From CAZOKO01 sp964580455 (GTDB taxonomy: Bacteria > Desulfobacterota > WTBG01), in the NCBI GenBank assembly GCA_964580455.1, contig CAZOKO010000055.1, positions 1 through 17,607 of the forward strand: 17,607 nt of DNA, read 5' to 3'. Every line of letters starts with the position of its first letter. Within the stretch, counting starts at the first letter, position 1. Below are positions 12,642 to 17,607 of this stretch, in pieces. Below the pieces are notes generated by a model. That model did not search any database. It was given only the letters and a program-made list of their open reading frames with translations, and had not been told where the DNA came from. A program made the position numbers and the translations under genes.

Positions 12642-14393
12642 ATGAATACTGAACAAACCAGTAAAAAAGCGAAGGGAAATGCAAATATGGCTACAATTGA
12701 TTATGCTCCATTACCTAACTTTATCCGTAATATTATTACAAAAGACCTGAAGGCAGGGAAAAACGAAGGTCGGATAGTGACCAGATTTCCACCGGAACCG
12801 AATGGCTATCTGCATATTGGACATGCAAAATCTATCTGCCTCAATTTTGGTCTTGCTACCGAAAACGAAGGGGGTCTTTGCAATCTGAGATTTGATGATA
12901 CCAATCCCATTAAGGAAGAGGATGAATATGTTGAGTCAATCAAGGAGGATGTTCGATGGCTGGGTTTTGATTGGGAGAATAGACTTTTCTACGCTTCGGA
13001 CTACTTTGAGCAGATGTATCAGTACGCAGTACAGCTCATCAGGGACGGCAAGGCGTATGTGTGTGAATTGAGTGCAGATGGAATCAGGGAGTACCGTGGT
13101 ACTTTGACTGAACCAGGCAAGGACAGTCCCTATCGAGAGCGTTCTAGAGATGAGAACCTGGATTTATTCAAGCGCATGCGGGAAGGAGAATTTGAGGATG
13201 GTTCCCGCACGCTTCGAGCGAAGATTGACATGGCATCTCCAAATTTGAATATGCGGGATCCGGTCATGTATCGCATCCTGCGGGCAACACATCATCGTAC
13301 TGGAGACAAGTGGTGTATCTATCCGATGTATGACTGGGCACATGGTCTTGAGGATTCCATAGAGGGGATCACACATTCAATCTGCACACTGGAGTTTGAG
13401 GACCATCGCCCCCTGTATGATTGGTTTCTTGATCAGTTGAACGTTTATCATCCACAGCAAATCGAGTTCGCCCGCCTTAATCTTACTTACACAGTGATGA
13501 GTAAACGGAAGCTTCTGGAACTGGTAGAGGAAGGTTATGTCACCGGATGGGACGATCCACGGATGCAAACAGTATCAGGTTTGCGGAGGCGTGGTTACAC
13601 GCCCGAGTCAATCAGAAATTTTTGTGAGCGTATTGGAGTGGCAAAGAGAGACAGTATGGTGGATATAGCACTGTTGGAGCACTGCCTTCGCGAAGATCTG
13701 AACAAAAGAGCTCCGCGTGTGATGGGTGTGTTGGATCCGCTTCGGGTAGTTATTGACAACTATCCAGAAGACAGTGTAGAAGAACTGGATGCTGTGAATA
13801 ATCCAGAAGATCCAGGTATGGGTACACGAAAAGTTCCTTTTTCACGTGTACTGTACATCGAGCGAGACGATTTTCGTGAGGATCCACCGAAAAAGTTTTT
13901 CCGTTTGGCACCTGGTCGCGAAGTTCGGCTGAGGTATGCTTATTATATTACTTGTATAGGAGTAGTCAGGGATGAAAAAACCGGTGTTGTAGTTGAGCTG
14001 CATTGTACTTATGATCCTGAAACGCGGGGTGGTGACTCTCCGGATGGTCGAAAGGTTAAGGCAACCCTGCACTGGGTTTCTGCTGACCATTCACTGGAAG
14101 CTGAGGTGCGTTTGTATGATCATCTCTTTACAAAGGCAAACCCCGGTGATGAGAAGGATGGCAATGATTACAAATCATGTTTGAATCCCGATTCACTCCG
14201 GAAGTTGATGTCTTGCCGTGTTGAGCCGCATCTGGCAGGTGCAGCACCAGGAAGTATATACCAGTTTGAGAGACAGGGTTATTTCTGCGTAGATTCCGTT
14301 GATTCGTCTGATGAAAAGCTCTTATTCAATAGGACGGTATCACTACGTGATACCTGGGCCAGGATTGAGAAAGCGCAAAAGTCAAATAAGTAG
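12642..14393 (+). CDS. glnS: glutaminyl-tRNA synthetase
   Basis: This is a 583-residue class I aminoacyl-tRNA synthetase that charges tRNA-Gln with glutamine. Signature I, FPPEPNGYLHIGHAKSICL, carries HIGH at residues 58-61, and TVMSKRK at 284-290 is the KMSKS equivalent. NLRFDDTNPIKEE, EYRGTLTEPGK, LRAKIDMASP, WCIYPMYDWAHGLEDSIEGITHSICTLEF and WDDPRMQTVSGLRRRGYTP follow the GlnRS rather than the GluRS pattern. The beta-barrel anticodon-binding domain ends with GYFCVDS and FNRTVSLRDTWARIEK. The start at 12642 has AGGG just upstream; a second ATG at residue 16 (MATIDYAP) also has a possible site and would suit the family length better. Its base composition is visibly less AT-rich than the glycan block. 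acpP follows after 31 bases. Confidence 0.97.
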   Translation: MNTEQTSKKAKGNANMATIDYAPLPNFIRNIITKDLKAGKNEGRIVTRFPPEPNGYLHIGHAKSICLNFGLATENEGGLCNLRFDDTNPIKEEDEYVESIKEDVRWLGFDWENRLFYASDYFEQMYQYAVQLIRDGKAYVCELSADGIREYRGTLTEPGKDSPYRERSRDENLDLFKRMREGEFEDGSRTLRAKIDMASPNLNMRDPVMYRILRATHHRTGDKWCIYPMYDWAHGLEDSIEGITHSICTLEFEDHRPLYDWFLDQLNVYHPQQIEFARLNLTYTVMSKRKLLELVEEGYVTGWDDPRMQTVSGLRRRGYTPESIRNFCERIGVAKRDSMVDIALLEHCLREDLNKRAPRVMGVLDPLRVVIDNYPEDSVEELDAVNNPEDPGMGTRKVPFSRVLYIERDDFREDPPKKFFRLAPGREVRLRYAYYITCIGVVRDEKTGVVVELHCTYDPETRGGDSPDGRKVKATLHWVSADHSLEAEVRLYDHLFTKANPGDEKDGNDYKSCLNPDSLRKLMSCRVEPHLAGAAPGSIYQFERQGYFCVDSVDSSDEKLLFNRTVSLRDTWARIEKAQKSNK

Positions 14394-14407
14394 GGCGAGT
14401 CTTAATA

Positions 14408-14417
14408 AAGGGGGTGA
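14408..14417 (+). promoter_or_regulatory. strong ribosome binding site fixing the acpP start
   Basis: AAGGGGGTGA differs at one base from the ideal anti-16S complement AAGGAGGTGA and ends seven bases before the ATG at 14425. This decides the acpP start against the upstream in-frame ATG at 14299, which lies inside glnS in another frame. Confidence 0.8.
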
Positions 14418-14424
14418 TGTAAAA

Positions 14425-14661
14425 ATGAATGTTGAGGAGAAGATAAAAAATATCATAGTGGAACAATTAGGTGTAAGTGTAGATGAAGTGATACCTGAAG
14501 CATCATTTGTGGACGATTTAGGTGCTGATTCTCTTGATCTGGTTGAGCTGGTTATGGTGCTGGAAGAGGAATTTGAAAAAGAGATTCCAGATGAAGATGC
14601 AGAAAAGATTCAAACGGTTCAGGATGCCATAAACTATATTACAACCAATAGGGAAGCATAA
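14425..14661 (+). CDS. acpP: acyl carrier protein
   Basis: This 78-residue acidic helical protein carries the growing acyl chain in type II fatty-acid synthesis. The 4'-phosphopantetheine attachment serine is S36 in GADSLDLVELVM. The family pattern also shows in VEEKIKNIIVEQLGV (3-17), ASFVDDLGADS and EEEFEKEIPDEDAEKIQTVQDAINYI. Length is standard. An open frame continues upstream into glnS, but the near-perfect ribosome binding site and family length fix the start. It follows glnS by 31 bases and precedes the GYD gene by 53, so the three may share a transcript. It is not next to other fatty-acid genes, so a specialised second ACP is possible, though the sequence looks like the housekeeping form. 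Confidence 0.95.
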   Translation: MNVEEKIKNIIVEQLGVSVDEVIPEASFVDDLGADSLDLVELVMVLEEEFEKEIPDEDAEKIQTVQDAINYITTNREA

Positions 14662-14714
14662 TTTAAAAAAACAATTATTTGGGAGTAACTCGGATTTTAA
14701 AAGGAGGTAAGATC

Positions 14715-15005
14715 ATGCAAACTTATGTAACTCTTTGGAAATATACAAAAGATGGATTGATGGACATAAAAAAGACGGCCAGACGCTTTGAACTTGTGAA
14801 AAAGATTATTAATAGTGCTGGTGGGAAACTGGTTTCCATTTATGGTTTAATTGGAGAGTATGATGTGATTACAGTAATGGAGATGCCAGACGAGAAAGCG
14901 GCAGCATCAGCAATTTTGAAGATATGTTCTGCAGGAAGAATTACTTCCCAGACAATGATTGCTCTTTTACCAGATGATTTTCTAAAAATTGCAAAAGAAG
15001 TGTAA
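14715..15005 (+). CDS. GYD domain protein
   Basis: This is a 96-residue protein of the GYD family, small ferredoxin-like-fold proteins of unknown function named for a Gly-Tyr-Asp-like motif. Here it reads LIGEYDVITVMEMPDEKAAASAIL (about residues 46-69), with E replacing G before YD. The preceding segment, MQTYVTLWKYTKDGLMDIKK, is also typical. The end, AGRITSQTMIALLPDDFLKIAKEV, fits the dimeric beta-sheet pattern. The start is the ATG at 14715, which has AAGGAGGT at 14701-14708 with six-base spacing; an upstream ATG at 14679 in frame lacks this. It probably belongs to the glnS-acpP transcript. No substrate can be inferred. Confidence 0.85.
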   Translation: MQTYVTLWKYTKDGLMDIKKTARRFELVKKIINSAGGKLVSIYGLIGEYDVITVMEMPDEKAAASAILKICSAGRITSQTMIALLPDDFLKIAKEV

Positions 15006-15061
15006 TAAAGACTTTCGTGCAAAACAAGCATAACCAGTATAGTGTAATATTATAATAATTT

Positions 15062-15093
15062 GTCATTGCGAGCGATAGCGAAGCAATCTCATT
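15062..15093. repeat. single REP-like unit, same family as the lexA-leader repeat
   Basis: The unit starts GTCATTGCG and ends GCAATCTCATT, with a short stem ATTGC (15065-15069) and GCAAT (15083-15087). The same two ends occur in the left unit at 11726-11814, and the reverse of AAGCAATCTCGT and GTCATTGCG at 11917-11954. It lies just after the GYD gene. Confidence 0.7.
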
Positions 15094-15306
15094 ACTACAA
15101 GCATATTCTGTATGAATGTCATCCTTTAAGAGATTATTAGATAAAAGTTTGTTGTTTACAAATAATATGGTGGGTATTGATTAAGGGGTAAGAAGAGCAA
15201 TAGATTTCAAACAATATCCACCCATGGTGTAGATAAACCAAATATGTCAGTTTTTGTCTATTAGTTTTTATAAGTTCCTGGAAAGAGATTATCAAGATTT
15301 AGTATC
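15094..15306. other. intergenic stretch without a recognisable gene
   Basis: This is AT-rich sequence between the REP-like unit and the small unrecognised gene. I see no convincing frame, tRNA, strong hairpin or clear promoter. Confidence 0.4.
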
Positions 15307-15360
15307 ATGCAAAGATCTTATTTTGAGGCAGATTTAACGGATGAAGAAGGGAACCAATGA
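15307..15360 (+). CDS. possible 17-residue leader peptide overlapping the next gene
   Basis: An ATG at 15307 opens a 17-codon frame (MQRSYFEADLTDEEGNQ) whose TGA overlaps the start codon of the downstream gene as ATGA. Such overlap is typical of translational coupling, and the downstream Shine-Dalgarno lies inside this frame. It has no good ribosome binding site of its own and may be chance. Confidence 0.2.
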   Translation: MQRSYFEADLTDEEGNQ

Positions 15361-15614
15361 CAAATAAGGAGCAAAAAGTAGCAGTAGAGTTCATGGACGA
15401 AGTTAACCTCTGCTTAAAAAGAACTAGAGGGATTAAGAGATTGATGGGGAGACTGGAAAAAGCCTTAAAAGACCTTGATGAAGAGGATTCCAATGAGATC
15501 GCCCTCTCTGCTATTCAAGACTTAAACGTGTTGCTGGGTGGATTGATAATTATCTGGGACCAATGGGCGTCTGGAGTAAGCATTGAATTAGATCGATTGA
15601 TTCAATATAAGTAG
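15357..15614 (+). CDS. unrecognised small helical protein
   Basis: This is an 85-residue protein that I do not recognise. It is highly charged and probably all-helical: residues 1-25 contain VAVEFMDEVNLCLKRTRG, residues 26-46 IKRLMGRLEKALKDLDEEDSN with a heptad-like spacing, and the C-terminal half (47-85) is more hydrophobic, with VLLGGLIIIWDQWASG. The hydrophobic run is short and interrupted by charged residues, so it is more likely a helix-packing face than a membrane segment. AAGGG five bases before the ATG supports the start. It stands alone between the GYD gene and the inositol synthase gene. It is likely a real gene given the ribosome binding site and biased composition, but it could be a chance frame. 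Confidence 0.55.
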   Translation: MTNKEQKVAVEFMDEVNLCLKRTRGIKRLMGRLEKALKDLDEEDSNEIALSAIQDLNVLLGGLIIIWDQWASGVSIELDRLIQYK

Positions 15615-15980
15615 AAGTCATGACCTTCAATGGCAGGGATAAAAACTTGCGTCAACCTTCATTTTCGAAGACTCTCCAACGTTATAAAAAAACTTTAAAA
15701 TAATTTCTAGACATATTATGGCTAGTAATGTTATCGTTAATCGAATGAGAGGATAAACCCCCCTCATTCACCTGTCAAAAAGTTTTATCCCTTTATCAGA
15801 TCATCGCTCTATTGCTTCTTGTTGTTTTTTCTCGTGATGCTTTTTTAATGTGATATTATGGTGAATAGCTGTTTTGTTCCTTTCACATGAAGTGCAATTT
15901 GCAGAATGGTACGTCTTGCGATATTAAGATGGACGGAAGAATAAAAAAGGGAACAGGTCTAGAGCGACCGTAGTTATTAT
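15615..15980. other. upstream region of the inositol synthase gene
   Basis: This is a gap of about 370 bases with no convincing gene. GAATGAG (15743-15749) and CTCATTC (15763-15769) form a seven-base stem with two further pairs after a mismatch; no T-run follows, so it is a weak terminator at best. The promoter of the inositol synthase gene must lie here, but I cannot choose a -35/-10 pair with confidence. Confidence 0.4.
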
Positions 15981-15996
15981 TTAAGAGGAGAATCTA

Positions 15997-17325
15997 ATGA
16001 AGAAGAAAAAGATAGAAAAGAAAGAGAAAATAGCCAAGGTAAAAGGGAAACTGGGTGTCCTCATTCCAGGATTGGGAGGGGCGGTTAGTACTACCTTTAT
16101 AGCAGGCTTGGAGGCTATAAAGAGCCGGAGTGCCATGCCCATTGGATCCTTAACACAGATGGGTACCATTAGACTGGGAAAACGAGACGAGCATAAAGTT
16201 CCCATGATTAAGGATTTCATAAGTCTGGCAGATCTTGAGGATATTGTCTTTTTTGGATGGGATGTTTATGAAGACAATTGCTATGAGGCGGCCATAAAGG
16301 CAGCGGTTTTAGAGAGGGATTTGATTGAACGAGTGGGATATCCTTTACGGCAAATAAAGCCGAAAACTGCAGTATTTCGAAAGGAGTTCGTTAAAAATCT
16401 TGATGGTGATAACATAAAACCTCAGAAAAAATACATGGATTTAATTGAAGCCTTAAAAGAAGATATCGAGGGTTTCAAGAAGGAACATGATATTGACCGG
16501 TGTGTAATGGTATGGTGTGCGAGTACAGAGACCTATCTTAAACCCGGAGACGTTCACTCAAACATCAGCAAATTTGAAAAGGGCTTAAAAAAGAATGATC
16601 CCAATATCTCACCCAGTATGCTCTATGCCTATGCGGCCATAACCAGCGGGATCCCTTACATTAACGGCTCACCAAATCTTACAGTTGATATACCTGCAAT
16701 AGTTCAACTTGCCAAAAAGTATGAGGTGCCGATTGGCGGTAAGGATTTTAAAACAGGTCAGACACTTATGAAAACTATCCTTGCACCGGGCTTAAAGGCC
16801 CGATTGTTAGGACTTACAGGATGGTATTCTACCAATATCCTCGGTAACAGGGATGGATTGGTACTGGATGATGCTGATTCTTTTAAGACTAAAGAGGTAA
16901 GTAAACTTTCTGTATTAGATCAAATATTGCAGCCTAAAGTTTATCCTTCACTATATGATAATTTCTACCACAAAGTATCCATCAACTACTATCCACCCCG
17001 GGGTGATAATAAAGAAGGGTGGGACTGCATCGATATCTTTGGCTGGTTAGGATACCCCATGCAGATTAAGATAAACTTTCTTTGCAGGGATAGCATCCTG
17101 GCTGCGCCTATTGTCTTGGACCTGGTGCTTTTCGCCGACTTTGCTAAAAGAAGTGGGTTGAGTGGAATCCAGGAGTGGTTATCGTTTTACTTTAAGAGTC
17201 CTATGTGTGCAGAAGGTCTTTACCCCGAGCATGACCTTTTTATCCAATTGATGAAGCTTAAGAATACCTTACGATATCTGATGGGTGAAGAACAGATTAC
17301 CCATTTAGGGATTGAATACTATTGA
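15997..17325 (+). CDS. ino1: myo-inositol-1-phosphate synthase
   Basis: This 442-residue enzyme converts glucose 6-phosphate to 1D-myo-inositol 3-phosphate using enzyme-bound NAD, the first step to inositol lipids or solutes. The NAD-binding glycine loop is PGLGGAVSTT (24-33). Family motifs follow in order: FFGWDVYEDNCYEAA (85-99), INGSPNLTVD (222-231), the lysine-containing active-site loop GGKDFKTGQT (247-256, matching the GGDDLKSGQT-type loop of eukaryotic enzymes) and GWYSTNILGNRDGLVLDD (275-292). The length fits the mid-size bacterial forms. The first 20 residues are very lysine-rich; AAGAGGAG six bases before the ATG nonetheless supports this start. It appears monocistronic within the window. 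Downstream users of inositol phosphate (phosphatase or CDP-alcohol phosphatidyltransferase) are not in view. Family is sure. Confidence 0.95.
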   Translation: MKKKKIEKKEKIAKVKGKLGVLIPGLGGAVSTTFIAGLEAIKSRSAMPIGSLTQMGTIRLGKRDEHKVPMIKDFISLADLEDIVFFGWDVYEDNCYEAAIKAAVLERDLIERVGYPLRQIKPKTAVFRKEFVKNLDGDNIKPQKKYMDLIEALKEDIEGFKKEHDIDRCVMVWCASTETYLKPGDVHSNISKFEKGLKKNDPNISPSMLYAYAAITSGIPYINGSPNLTVDIPAIVQLAKKYEVPIGGKDFKTGQTLMKTILAPGLKARLLGLTGWYSTNILGNRDGLVLDDADSFKTKEVSKLSVLDQILQPKVYPSLYDNFYHKVSINYYPPRGDNKEGWDCIDIFGWLGYPMQIKINFLCRDSILAAPIVLDLVLFADFAKRSGLSGIQEWLSFYFKSPMCAEGLYPEHDLFIQLMKLKNTLRYLMGEEQITHLGIEYY

Positions 17326-17359
17326 TCTGATACAAAATAGGTTTATAAGAATTTCGCAA

Positions 17360-17387
17360 AACTCCCTTCTCCCAGGGGGAGGGAGTT
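17360..17387 (+). terminator. hairpin after the inositol synthase gene, possible terminator
   Basis: AACTCCCT (17360-17367) and AGGGAGTT (17380-17387) are a perfect eight-base stem, extended inward by CTCCC/GGGGG-type pairs. It starts 34 bases after the stop codon. It lacks a T-run, so it may instead be a REP-like stem or an mRNA-stabilising hairpin. Confidence 0.45.
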
Positions 17388-17607
17388 GGGTAGCATTATT
17401 CAGAAGGACATAGTAGGTAAGGTATGATGTGAAATCCATCTGAAATAAGATAAGTTTTTTACTTGGATTTACCTTTATATCTATTAATCATGATGGGTAT
17501 TAAACTAGAAAAAATAAGAAAGGGGCTAGAAAGTCTCTAACACGTTAATTTAATTGGGTCATCGTGTAGGAGTGTGGGTGATTTTATATCTCTTTGAGCA
17601 TACAGGT
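17388..17607. other. right-edge intergenic sequence
   Basis: This is AT-rich sequence to the end of the window. I see no supported gene; a 15-codon frame near 17490 lacks a ribosome binding site. Confidence 0.4.

Noticed and set aside
14299..14424. 42-codon extension of the acyl carrier protein
   Set aside because: It overlaps the end of glnS in another frame; the strong ribosome binding site and family length fix the start at 14425.
15743..15769. GAATGAG/CTCATTC hairpin as a terminator
   Set aside because: No T-run follows and the stem is interrupted; left as a weak hairpin.

Overview
The window is AT-rich Gram-negative bacterial DNA. Lipopolysaccharide-core genes, a type IV pilus or type II secretion ATPase, LexA-controlled mutagenesis genes, a bacterial GlnRS and a myo-inositol-1-phosphate synthase occur together, and several families of short dispersed inverted repeats lie between the genes. 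This mix would fit a planctomycete of the Brocadiales (anammox) type or a deltaproteobacterium-like lineage. That placement is inference only: no rRNA or other marker gene is present.

Layout. (1) 335-5416, plus strand: a surface-glycan block of a GT9 heptosyltransferase-like enzyme, a GT2 WaaE/KdtX-like glucosyltransferase, a protein with two tandem WaaP-type kinase domains, and a GT4 glycosyltransferase. Two of the gaps hold repeat elements. (2) 5590-8384, minus strand: a PilB/GspE ATPase followed by an HDOD signalling protein. (3) 8632-11674, minus strand: lexA, a small beta-rich protein, the Y-family polymerase dinB and a DUF72 protein, which looks like an SOS cassette. The lexA leader carries a 229-bp composite inverted repeat, so the open frame runs far upstream of the real start. 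(4) 12206-12488, minus strand: a decayed HD-GYP phosphodiesterase gene with an internal deletion, a stop codon and a frameshift. (5) 12642-15005, plus strand: glnS, acpP and a GYD-domain gene, closely spaced. (6) 15357-15614: an unrecognised 85-residue protein, possibly coupled to a 17-codon upstream frame. (7) 15997-17325: myo-inositol-1-phosphate synthase with its own strong ribosome binding site.

How the genes fit together. The first block should build and phosphorylate the inner core of lipopolysaccharide. The ATPase has an N-terminal MshEN-like region, a fold known in other proteins to bind cyclic di-GMP, and its partner is an HDOD protein; the HD-GYP relic nearby was once a candidate cyclic di-GMP phosphodiesterase. 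The lexA cassette links damage sensing to translesion synthesis. glnS-acpP-GYD is housekeeping. The inositol synthase suggests inositol lipids or inositol solutes.

I found no complete mobile element, CRISPR array, tRNA or rRNA. The points most worth checking are the double kinase, the lexA/dinB/DUF72 cassette, the repeats that have become part of gene ends and leaders, and the layered lesions of the HD-GYP relic.
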